Assembly: GCA_950097015.1 (NCBI GenBank) | Contig: CATNEN010000038.1 | Coordinates: 25,519,001-25,583,000, forward strand | Source: Macrostomum hystrix | Taxonomy: Eukaryota; Platyhelminthes; Macrostomidae | Direction of reading: 5' to 3' | DNA length: 64,000 nucleotides | In this document: positions 24,963 to 36,900 of the stretch, one piece after another | Numbering within the stretch: position 1 is the first letter of the stretch | How the letters are laid out: each line of letters opens with the position of its first letter | Notes under the pieces: generated by a model | What the model saw: the letters and a program-made list of their open reading frames with translations, nothing else | What the model was told of the DNA's origin: nothing | Database searches by the model: none | Position numbers and translations under genes: made by a program

Positions 24963-27900
24963 CTACTGCAGCGGGCAGTCCATGCAGAGCAAGCCCTCAC
25001 TGTCAGTGGGCAGCGGCAGCACCTCCGGCAGCGCCCGCAGCAGGTAGGTGAGGGTGCCGAAGCGGCCGCTGGGTGCTGTGTCATAGAAGTAGCCGCAGAG
25101 GCCGCAGGCTCCGCAGCCATCGCCGCCACCGATACGACAGCCGCAGTTGCCGAAGCCACCGCTGTCAGACTGGTTAGCGCCAGCCAGATGGTCCTCCAAG
25201 AAGATGCGATTGGCAGCGTGGACCAGCTGTTCCACTGGAAGAATGCGGCCCTGGCGGTTCGACAAGCGAATCTGACTTTAGTGACATTTTCACTGCTAGA
25301 CGTGAAATGCTTCCCACCAGAAGCCACTTTTCTTAATTAAATATCCCAGTAGATCTCCCTGAGTTCATCTAGTAGATCTCCCTGAGTTTATCTAGTAGAT
25401 CTCCGTGAGTTCATCTAGTAGATCTCCCTGAGTTTATCTAGTAGATCTCCGTGAGTTCATCTAGTAGATCTCCGTGAGTTCATCTAGTAGATCTCCCTGA
25501 GTTCATCTAGTAGATCTCCGTGAGTTCATCTAGTAGATCTCCCTGAGTTCATCTAGTAGATCTCCCTGAGTTTATCTAGTAGATCTCCGTGAGTTCATCT
25601 AGTAGATCTCCCTGAGTTTATCTAGTAGATCTCCGTGAGTTCATCTAGTAGATCTCCGTGAGTTTATCTAGTAGATCTCCGTGAGTTCATCTAGTAGATC
25701 TCCGTGAGTTCATCTAGTAGATCTCCGTGAGTTCATCTAGTAGATCTCCGTGAGTTCATCTAGTAGATATCCCTGAGTTCATCTAGTAGATATCCCTGAG
25801 TTCATCTAGTAGATATCCCTGAGTTCATCTAGTAGATCTCCGTGAGTTTATCTAGTAGATCTCCGTGAGTTCATCTAGTAGATCTCCGTGAGTTCATCTA
25901 GTAGATCTCCGTGAGTTCATCTAGTAGATCTCCCTGAGTTTATCTAGTAGATCTCCGTGAGTTCATCTAGTAGATCTCCGTGAGTTCATCTAGTAGATCT
26001 CCGTGAGTTCATCTAGTAGATCTCCGTGAGTTCATCTAGTAGATCTCCCTGAGTTCATCTAGTAGATCTCCGTGAGTTCATCTAGTAGATCTCCCTGAGT
26101 TCATCTAGTAGATCTCCCTGAGTTTATCTAGTAGATCTCCGTGAGTTCATCTAGTAGATCTCCCTGAGTTTATCTAGTAGATCTCCGTGAGTTCATCTAG
26201 TAGATCTCCGTGAGTTTATCTAGTAGATCTCCGTGAGTTCATCTAGTAGATCTCCGTGAGTTCATCTAGTAGATCTCCGTGAGTTCATCTAGTAGATCTC
26301 CGTGAGTTCATCTAGTAGATATCCCTGAGTTCATCTAGTAGATATCCCTGAGTTCATCTAGTAGATATCCCTGAGTTCATCTAGTAGATCTCCGTGAGTT
26401 TATCTAGTAGATCTCCGTGAGTTCATCTAGTAGATCTCCGTGAGTTCATCTAGTAGATCTCCGTGAGTTCATCTAGTAGATCTCCCTGAGTTTATCTAGT
26501 AGATCTCCGTGAGTTCATCTAGTAGATCTCCGTGAGTTCATCTAGTAGATCTCCGTGAGTTCATCTAGTAGATCTCCGTGAGTTCATCTAGTAGATCTCC
26601 GTGAGTTCATCTAGTAGATCTCCTTGAGTTCATCTAGTAGATCTCCCTGAGCTCATCTAGTAGATCTCCGTGAGCTCATCTAGTAGATATCCCTGAGCTC
26701 ATCTAGTAGATCTCCGTGAGTTCATCTAGTAGATCTCCGTGAGTTCATCTAGTAGATCTCCCTGAGTTTATCTAGTAGATCTCCGTGAGTTCATCTAGTA
26801 GATCTCCGTGAGTTCATCTAGTAGATCTCCGTGAGTTTATCTAGTAGATCTCCGTGAGTTCATCTAGTAGATCTCCTTGAGTTCATCTAGTAGATCTCCC
26901 TGAGCTCATCTAGTAGATCTCCCTGAGCTCATCTAGTAGATATCCCTGAGCTCATCTAGTAGATCTCCGTGAGTTCATCTAGTAGATCTCCGTGAGTTCA
27001 TCTAGTAGATCTCCCTGAGTTCATCTAGTAGATCTCCGTGAGTTCATCTAGTAGATCTCCGTGAGTTCATCTAGTAGATATCCCTGAGTTCATCTAGTAG
27101 ATATCCCTGAGTTCATCTAGTAGATCTCCGTGAGTTTATCTAGTAGATCTCCGTGAGTTCATCTGGTAGATATCCCTGAGTTCATCTAGTAGATCTCCGT
27201 GAGTTCATCTGGTAGATATCCTTGAGTTCATCTAGTAGATATCCCTGAGTTCATCCGTATGTATGTGTATGTGTATGTGGTATCTGTGTGTGTGCTCAGG
27301 AGTCAGCAGAATGTGCAGAGTTGCTGTGCACACAGCTCTCCTCCAATTATTATTATTGCTTATACTCTCTCACCTGTAAGCTGACAATGTGATTGCCGGG
27401 ATCCACATCAGGCAGACGAACCAGGAGGCTGAGAGCTTCAACAACTAGCTGCCTGTATTCTGGTACCGGCACTGACGTGATTATTGATTCCACCTGATTT
27501 TCAAATGCAACGCAGGCTTTAAATAAATCGCAAACCATTTTTAAACTGTTTCCGCGATTTCTAAATTTCTTTTGTAAATAATGACATTGCTTCTTTCTTT
27601 CTCAAAGAAAGCTTTCCCAAAGATTTCCCAAATTGTTTCTATAGTTCTAATACTGTAATCACAATTCCGAAATTGCTTGCACAGTTCCAATATTGCTTCC
27701 CAAGCAATCAAAGAGCACTAGCAGCAAACCTGGAGCGCGAATTTCGCTTCCCCAGCCGTCATCTCTCTAGTCAAATGTTGGCCAATGATCTGGCCGTGAA
27801 TGCTCAGACCGTCGACTCGTTCAAGCAGTCGCCACATTTGGCGATAAAATCCGGCCGGCACTCGACTTAGGGCGCCGTCGATTTTACGCCGACGCAGCCA

Positions 27901-30900
27901 TTGGCCTCGCCTGTCCGAGCTCATCGTCTGGTTGAGCCGGCTCTCCGCAGCTTCCGCCGACAGCGGCCTGAAGTCGATCAGGCGACTGTCCGACTAGGAT
28001 GAGTTGGACACGGCATGGGTGTCTGTTGCTTCATATTTTGGTGTCTGGGTGATAGGGAATTTTTTTCTGCGTCTTGTCTGATGTCTGACGTCTTGTGTCT
28101 TGGTGTCTGATGTCTTGGTGTCTGATGCCTTGGTGTCTGATGTCTTGGTGTCTGATGTCTTGGTGTCTGATGTCTTGGTGTCTGATGTCTTGGTGTCTGA
28201 TGTCTTGGTGTCTAATGCCTTGGTGTCTGATGTCTTGGTGTCTGATGCCTTGGTGTCTGATGTCTGACGTCTTGTGTCTTGGTGTCTGATGTCTTGGTGT
28301 CTGATGCCTTGGTGTCTGATGTCTTGGTGTCTGATGTCTTGGTGTCTGATGTCTTGGTGTCTGATGTCTTGGTGTCTGATGTCTTGGTGTCTAATGCCTT
28401 GGTGTCTGATGTCTTGGTGTCTGATGTCTTGGTGTCTGATGCCTTGGTGTCTGATGTCTTGGTGTCTGATGTCTTGGTGTCTGATGTCTTGGTGTCTGAT
28501 GTCTTGGTGTCTGATGTCTTGGTGTCTAATGCCTTGGTGTCTGATGTCTTGGTGTCTGATGTCTTGGTGCCTGATGTCTTGGTGTCTGATGTCTTGGTGT
28601 CTGATGTCTTGGTGTCTGATGTCTTGGTGTCTGATGTCTTGGTGTCTGATGTCTTGGTGTCTGATGCCCTGTGTCTATGGTGACTGGCACGTAGTAACTG
28701 AGGTGTCTGGTGTCTAATGTATTGTGCCTGATGCTTTGTGTCTTGGTTCTGACGCCTCGTGTCTTGTGTCTAGACCTCAGTGTCTGGTTGTCTTGTATTT
28801 TGCCCTTTTTAGTGTGTCTGCAGTGAAGTCGTCTACTCTTAGGCGTGAAAAAGATCAGACAAACAGTCAAGTGTCAGAAAAAAAGTACATAAAATAATAA
28901 ACCTACCTCAAGCGTTACTTTTTCATCTTCAGCTAAAAAGTAAGTGAAAAATACAACAAACTTAAGATCGATATTTAGAGCAACCTTGCCAAAATAATAT
29001 TACAGCATGCCAAGGAGAAAGTTTACTCACTGTACTCAGCTCTAAACTCCTTTCCGCTCAGAATGTGATGCAGCAGTGTTTTCATCTCGTACGGACTCAG
29101 GCCAAGCAGATGCTCTGTGGCCTCTTCGGCTTAAAGAGGAATGAGCACGACAAGCCTTCATGTCAATCGTTAAAATGAAGACAATAAGCATAGCTTTTTT
29201 GGTCGATTGACCAGTGCAAACGCTAGAATAGGTAATAAATGGTTTTAAAGAGCTCACCGTTCAGACCCAAAGCTCGACCCATCTCGGACCCCATGACTCG
29301 CACAATGAGTCCAACCCGAACCCGGCAGGTGCTGGCAAACAGTTGGGGCTCGGTGCGGGCTAGCATGCTCAGATAGACTAGCAGCTCCTGGGTGAGCACG
29401 CTGAGGGTGAGATCGCCGGCGCAGGCTGAACGAATGCTAGCTGCCAGAGCCGCGGATGCCAGCGGGGAACTGATGACAGCGCTGGGCGGCTCAGGCGGAA
29501 GGCCCACTGTCACCTATCATTGGTCGATAGTGATTTATTTTTCTCTCGCCAGAGTGGGGTAAAACTTGCTAGTCCACTCTACTAAAATGAAAAAGTTGCT
29601 GGCTTGCTTGTTTGCAATCGTTTATCTCTCAAACGGGTCAACAGATTTTCACCGTTCCTTCACCAATATATACCGAACGGCCCAACCAATTTTCTCCGTT
29701 CCTTCACCAAAAGATGTATAATGGGCCCGAATCGGTACGCGTACTCTTATTTTTAATAAACTTAACTTCATTGCTAGGGGGATTAAGGCCACAAGGAGCG
29801 TGGCTAAATGGATAGTTATATAAACAAAAATATTCTGCAACAGTTCTGTGACAACCTGCAGAGTTTCCATTTAAAGATTTAAAAGTCTTAAAAACACAAA
29901 TAGCTAAATCACACCTGCTTCTGCCGTACTAGCAGATCCGTCAGAAACATTGGCAAGTTTTCCACTCTCTTGTCAAGCATACCGGCTGTGAATCGAACCA
30001 GCCACCACTGACGCAGCGAGCCGGCACGCTCGTACAGTTCTTTGACAAGGTCGCGAACGGTAATTGACCCGCCCGACTCAGCTGAGCTGCCGTTCTCCCG
30101 CCAGCCAGTGTCAAAGTCCAGCCCCCTGGATGTCCAGTTCAAATTGATGCATTGAGAATAATCAAATTTGACTAATTAAATTATGTGCCAAGGGCTTTTA
30201 TGTCGATTACCCGAAATGTCATGACGGATAAATAGCTTAATCTCTGGATAGAAGATACGCTCCCGTACGCTGTGTACAGCTATTCAGTCCGTGGACGTGG
30301 GAAGCCGCATAAAAACCCAAATTTCAAGTAATTGAGGATCCTATGGGCCACTCTGATATACCATGAGTCAGTGAGGAAATCTCATTAGTTAGTGGTGATG
30401 TCCCATTAGTCTGCCGTGGGGATTTCTCATGGTTTAATCAGGATACCCCATGGATCAAGGAGGATCGGTGGTTCAGAGGAGGAGTGGGTCAGGTAAAATT
30501 CCTAGTCGATTGACCTGTTCAAGTAGAGCTGATACAGCAGATCAAACTGCTCATAAAGCTGATCGGACATCTCCAATTTTCTCAACAATTCCTGATCAGC
30601 TAAATCAACCAGTCGGTGACCGGAAGCTGACCGACTGTCGTTGCTGCTTTTGCTGCCGGCGAAGAGGTCGCCGCCTCGATCTCGGCCGTGCCGAAGCACC
30701 CGTTTCATGTTTTCGCTGCTGTCAACGTGCTCCACAGCTGTTGGCTGCCGCAGCTTGTGTGTCACTTCAGTGAAGGTGTGGGTTGTTAGATGCGGTGTGA
30801 AACGCGTGGCAGTTAAAGTGCACTTGAGTTTCATTACTAATTTTCTATTCTCATGTCTGGTCTCAATCTAGTTCTGTATTCTCATTACTATCATGCAGCA

Positions 30901-33900
30901 TCTAATGGTAGTTAAAAAACGTTAAAAAAGAGTTTTAACAAAGCATTCATACAAATAGAAGTGACATGCTGTTAATATCAAGCCCATATGAATATAGACC
31001 GGTTTCAAGGACTGCGTACAGTTTGCTCTGTCCATGGACTGCGGAGGCCGCCTCACGAACGCTAATTTCTACCTCAGCTGATGCTCGATACACATTCCAC
31101 AGCTGGGGTGAACTGAAGCAGTTAGCAATTAGGGTGTAATTATTGCTGAAGAACACTATTTGTTTACCTACGGGCTAGATATTGTGACAAAAAAAACAAA
31201 ACATGGCTGTGTTAGTCCAGTGGAATAAAATTGACTCTATTTTAAACAACTACAAGTAGTCTCATGTACTATTATTCTGAATCTTCTCTTCGGCCAGTTC
31301 CTCGCAGTCTTCAATAACTGCGCGCCACGATGGCGTTCGTCTCAATCCTGATCCGTCGCAAACTGAATTTAATCGCTGATAGGCCAATAGCAAAGGCGAG
31401 GAGTGATCTGTGAAAGCGAAATCGATTTTTAAGCTTCATTTTTAGCAACTACATTATCGCAAGTCACTCGGGTAATGAAAATTTTAATAGCGAAAACGTA
31501 GGAATCGATAAGTTCAAAATAATTGAATCAGTTTTACACAAGATTTTGCGATATGATTGTTTAGATCAACAATTAAGCACCATATTATAATTTTTGAATA
31601 TGTAATCTGTATAATCTGTGATTATATTCGTAAAGTGCGCCAAAATTGAAATACTAAGAATTACTAGAATCATCTTCATGCGAGTGCCTAACTTCAGCCA
31701 GTATCTGACTGAGATTTGGCAGAATGCCAAGTGCGGAGAAGCCGGAACTTCGACGACGAGAATGCCTGTAGCTGCTGTCACCCATGCTGTCAGAACTGGG
31801 ACCTGACATAGTGCAATGAGGACAAAACAAATCTATTGAAATATACTCGTACATATATGCAGAAAGTCACGGATTCGAGCTCAAGGACTTAAGTGCGACA
31901 GTCGGGCGCGCTACCGCTCTGCCAATAGGCCTCCAACTTCGTAGTAATTACATGACGAGGCATTCGGTTCAGTTATTACTCCCGACGTTTACATCATACC
32001 TGATGTTTCTAGAGCCACCGAACTCACCAATACTGTGCCTCTCTTCTTCGAAAGATGCCGAAGCTGCTGCTGCTGTAGTCGTGGCGGCAGCTGCGGCAGC
32101 CGCGGCGGCAGCGAAGACGTCCAAGCTGGCGACACCATCTGCAACGTCGAGATCTTCGCCGAGCTCCTCGGAGACGGCGCTGCTCAGGATCACGGATTTT
32201 CTTCGTCGCGAAGCGGCAGCGGCCAAACGGACGACACGCACGCGGGCTGTGTCTCCGCTGTCGCCAGTTGATTCGGTGTCGTCAGCGCTGAAATCGTCGA
32301 AATAGCTCGTCGTCGGAGTTTTCGACGGCGTCGGCGGCGCGGCGGAGCCGAGGCGGCAGCGGCCGCGGCTTCGTCGAGAGGATTCGTTCGCGGCGCTGGC
32401 CCGGGCCTTCGCCAGCAGGTCATCTGGTGGAGGATTAGTTGATGAGTTGACGATCTGAGAAGAAGCTGAGATTCAAACTCCAGACACTTCGTTAAAAGTT
32501 CCAAACCCTTGATCGATTGAGCTTCGCTTTATATTTGACTTGTTGATGAAATAAATATCGACGCAGACGATTTGAAGTTATACAAAGAAAAGTTCAAGAA
32601 AAACTTTAAAAATTTAACGAGGGTATTTTGCTAAACGATAAAAAGTTACATTTTGTCTTGAACCCGCGGTCGATACAGAGAACGATGCAGACGATAAATT
32701 TTATAGAGAGATAGAGAGAGAGACGACCGATAAACAAAAACGCAGGCCGAGTAAAAAATACGATATACTCGTAGTTTCCTAGCTTAAGTACAGCGAGAGA
32801 GTCTATTTCTTTTTTATCTTGAACTGAGCTGAGAGGGTTGGCGTATCTTGAACTGAGCGGAGAGGGTTGGCGTATCTTGAACTGAGCGGAGAGGGGTTGG
32901 CGTATCTTGAACTGAGCGGAGAGGGGTTGGCGTTTCTTGAACTGAGCGGAGAGGGGTTGGCGTTTCTTGAACTGAGCGGAGATGGGTTGGCGTATCTTGA
33001 ACTGAGCGGAGAGGGGTTGGCGTATCTTTAACTGAGCGGAGAGGGGTTGGCGTTTCTTGAACTGAGCGGAGAGGGGTTGGCGTATCTTGAACTGAGCGGA
33101 GAGGGGTTGGCGTATCTTTAACTGAGCTGAGAGGGGTTGGCGTTTCTTGAACTGAGCGGAGAGGGGTTGGCGTTTCTTGAACTGAGCGGAGAGGGGTTGG
33201 CGTTTCTTGAACTGAGCTGAGAGGGTTGGCGTATCTTGAACTGAGCGGAGAGGGGTTGGCGTATCTTGTCTTAGCGGAGAGGGTTGGCGTATCTTGAACT
33301 GAGCGGAGAGGGGTTGGCGTATCTTGTCTTAGCGGAGAGGGGTTGGCGTATCTTGAACTGAGCGGAGAGGGTTGGCGTATCTTGAACTGAGCGGAGAGGG
33401 TTGGCGTATCTTGAACTGAGCTGAGAGGGTTGGCGTATCTTGAACTGAGCTGAGAGGGTTGGCGTATCTTGAACTGAGCGGAGAGGGGTTGGCGTATCTT
33501 GTCTTAGCGGAGAGGGGTTGGCGTATCTTGTCTTAGCGGAGAGGGGTTGGCGTATCTTGAACTGAGCGGAGAGGGTTGGCGTATCTTGAACTGAGCGGAG
33601 AGGGGTTGGCGTTTCTTGAACTGAGCGGAGAGGGGTTGGCGTATCTTGAACTTAGCGGAGAGGGGTTGGCGTATCTTGAACTGAGCGGAGAGGGGTTAGT
33701 AAGACTGGGTTGGGGAGCACGAATGGGGTAAGAGAAAGTGGAAAGAGATCAAAGGTAGGGGTTTAGAACCAGACAGAATTAAAGCGAGGTGAGAACTGAC
33801 AATAAAGAATCGGATTTATTACTAAAAATTTTCCTTCTTTAAATAATCGAGAAAACCATGCCATTTATCGGTGCAAGTCAATCGGTTTTGTTTTCCTAGA

Positions 33901-36900
33901 AGCATCTTTAAACTAATAAAGAGCGACGAGCAACGGTAAGATTGACAGAAGAAGTAAGAACCGATTGAGTCAGTTTATTCATTAGTACCTAGTAACAAGC
34001 GACTTGTAAATTACAAGTTTAGAGGTATGTAAGGAACTCACCGCCTTGGCTAGTATTTAAAAACGACATTTGAGTGACGCAGCTGGTATCCACAAAGTCC
34101 GCTAGATTGCCAAGAGTCACCCTGCAATGATGCGTGTTTGATGCTTAGAAATGACACTAGGGGGCTAGATGTACAGTCATGTGGCACAACCGCAGCTACT
34201 GCTCGGCGCATACAGAGGCCATGAAGAACTGGTAATAACGATAAAAGATAATTGAGGTGCTTTCCGTGGGAGAAGTCGTTAAAGAGGCATTTGAGACGAT
34301 CGAGAAGCGTTTGAGTCGTTAGAGAAGCTTTTGAGTCGTTAGAGAAGCGTTAGAGTTGTTAGAGAAGCATTATAGCGCTCGTTGTTATAAGATGGTTTTG
34401 AGTCGTTCGTTGTTTTAGTCGTTAACAGAAGCGTTTAAGACGACAGAGAAGCGTGTTTGAGTCTCTAGAGTAGCGTTTCAGTTGTTAGAGATGCGTTTGA
34501 GACGATAAGGAAGTGGTTGAGACGATAGAGAGACATTTCAGTAGTTAGACAAGCATCTTAGTAGTTTTAAGAGCTCGTATTTAGCCTACACGATGAAAAC
34601 TAGGAGATAACGTGACAAGCATCACTGACTCATTGTAGAGTCTATGCTGGAGCTGCTGCCACATCCAGTCGAAGAGCAAGAAACATACTAAAAAATGCAA
34701 ATAGTACAAACCTGGTTCCATTAATATAGCCACTCTGCAATTTCTTAATAGTCGTTAGCAAAGCGGACTGCGATGCGTCGACAATGTCGGGGTTAAAGTA
34801 CCAGTGATAGACTGGAATGACAAAAAGCGGCCTGCCCACAGCCGACCAGGCGCTGCGCAAATATGCAACATCGGTGCGGAACAGATCCAACAGGAAGTTG
34901 ACATCCAGACTCAGATAAAACGAATGGTGATCGAGAAACTGCGGCGTGAATGCCACCGTCCTAGAGCCGACAACGTACAGCCGGCTGGTGGCCATGATGC
35001 CAACATCGCTGACAGGACGGCCGCTGAGGCCAAGCTTAGGACAACGGCCCAGGTGGCGATAGAAATGGCCTAATACTTTGGCAGGGAAAACGCGAATCTT
35101 TGTTGCCGAGTGAACCTCGCTGAAGTCTTGAACCTTGGAGATTTTAGGAGCCGAAAGGTTGTGATGTAGAAATATTATTACCCTAACAGCTGACAGTGTC
35201 AGAACTAGTGTTAGCTGACAGTTTCTGAATCATTCTCAGCTGACAATGTCTGCATTATTATACTGTTTACAATAACAGTCTGTATTAGCGTCAGCTGACA
35301 GTGTCAGTACTAGTGTCAACTGACAGTGTCAGTACTTGTGTCAGCTGACAGTGTCAGTACTAGTGTCAACTGTCAGTGTCAGTACTAGTGTCAACTGACA
35401 GTGTCAGTACTTGTGTCAACTGTCAGTGTCAGTACTAGTGTCAGCTGACAGTGTCAGTACTAGTGTCAGCTGACAGTGTCAGTACTAGTGTCAGCTGACA
35501 GTGTCAGAATTATTATCGGCTGACAGTTTCAGTACTAGTGTCAGCTGACAGTGTCTTAACTAACCTGCTTGAGTCCAAACCGAGTCTGCAGGGTCCGCTT
35601 AATCTTGGCATCCTCGGCAATGACAACCACCTGTACCACCAGATCCGGTTTGGGTTCGAGCGCCAGACGCCTACCGATGGGATCGAGCTCCTGGGGTCGG
35701 AGGAAGCCGTCGCGAAGTAGGCAGCAGATGGCGTACACTGACTGGGTCCACAGGTGCGGCAGCGGTCCGACTGGGACTCGGTCCTGACTGCCCGGCTGCA
35801 ACCGTTCGACCGACACCTTGGGGATCAAATTGTGGGGATTCTGATGAAGGATTACAATAGACAATCGGAGCTGGAAGATTATCAAATATTATTTGGATTA
35901 TTGTTAAAGATTTGATCTCTAACTTAACCACTCAAGACTATGCTATCCCTAATTTAACCTACAAAGACCATATAATAATAACTATTATTATAGCAGGAGG
36001 GCTGCGGGCAATGGCACATCATTTGGTGACACTAGACCCGCAGCCAGCGAGGAGGCAATTCTGCCCATTCCGCTGACTCCTGAGCACACACGCACACAGG
36101 TACTGTACACAGGCATACGCTCCCTCAGGCGTGTACATCTGCCCTGACTTTCTCATCGTCAGGCTGTGTACACTCTCACTGTGCCTTGGAGGTTGGCCCT
36201 CAATTGTGTAAATTGCCACTACAAGCCCCAAGCCTTCTCTCCGCGACTGCGCCCCAAATGAATGTGGCCTCGCCGCGGAATCGAGCTTAGGGACATTGGA
36301 GCGAGAGGCAAACGCTTTAACGAGGCAAACTCAGCCACTCAACGTACCCTACCAAGGCAATAAGATCCCTATTTAACTTACATGTAGAAAGGCAAATGAT
36401 AACCCTAATTTAACATAAAAAACACCTTTAGACTGAAAATTTAACTGCAAAAGCGAACAATGGGATGAAACCTTATCGGCAGGCACCGCGAATGACTCAG
36501 GGAGCTCAGGAAAGCCAGTCGCTGACTTGCTGGCCAAGCTGTCCAACAGAGCAGCGTATTTATCAGCTTTGACGGAGTCTTCAGCAAACAAAGCCTCCAA
36601 AAGCAGATAGCAGAAAAACATGGGCCATTCACATTCGATATTTTCAAATTGCTTCAATTCCCAAGGTTCGTAGTAGAGTCTGGTGGAATCCTCCACGGCT
36701 GTCCTGTAGCCGTCTCGAAGGAATCGACAACAGCCGTACCTATGGGAAGACGGATATTTTGGGATTGGCAAGCACAGCTTATAGTGATTCGGGTAGTATT
36801 TTAACAAAGATTTGGAGGAAAATAATTATAATTCTGGGAGGGCTGTGGGCCCAGTAGCTGATCCCTTGAGCCCCCCACACACGAACACAGGTGCGTACAT

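Noticed and set aside
28095-28717. Plus-strand frames of MSWCL and VSDVL repeats
   Set aside because: Artefacts of the 15-bp array in a PHKA intron on the opposite strand.
30947-31156. Minus-strand frame with [20 protein letters not shown] as a PHKA exon
   Set aside because: Its acceptor phase does not fit between exons 31270-31407 and 30515-30764, which join each other in phase directly.
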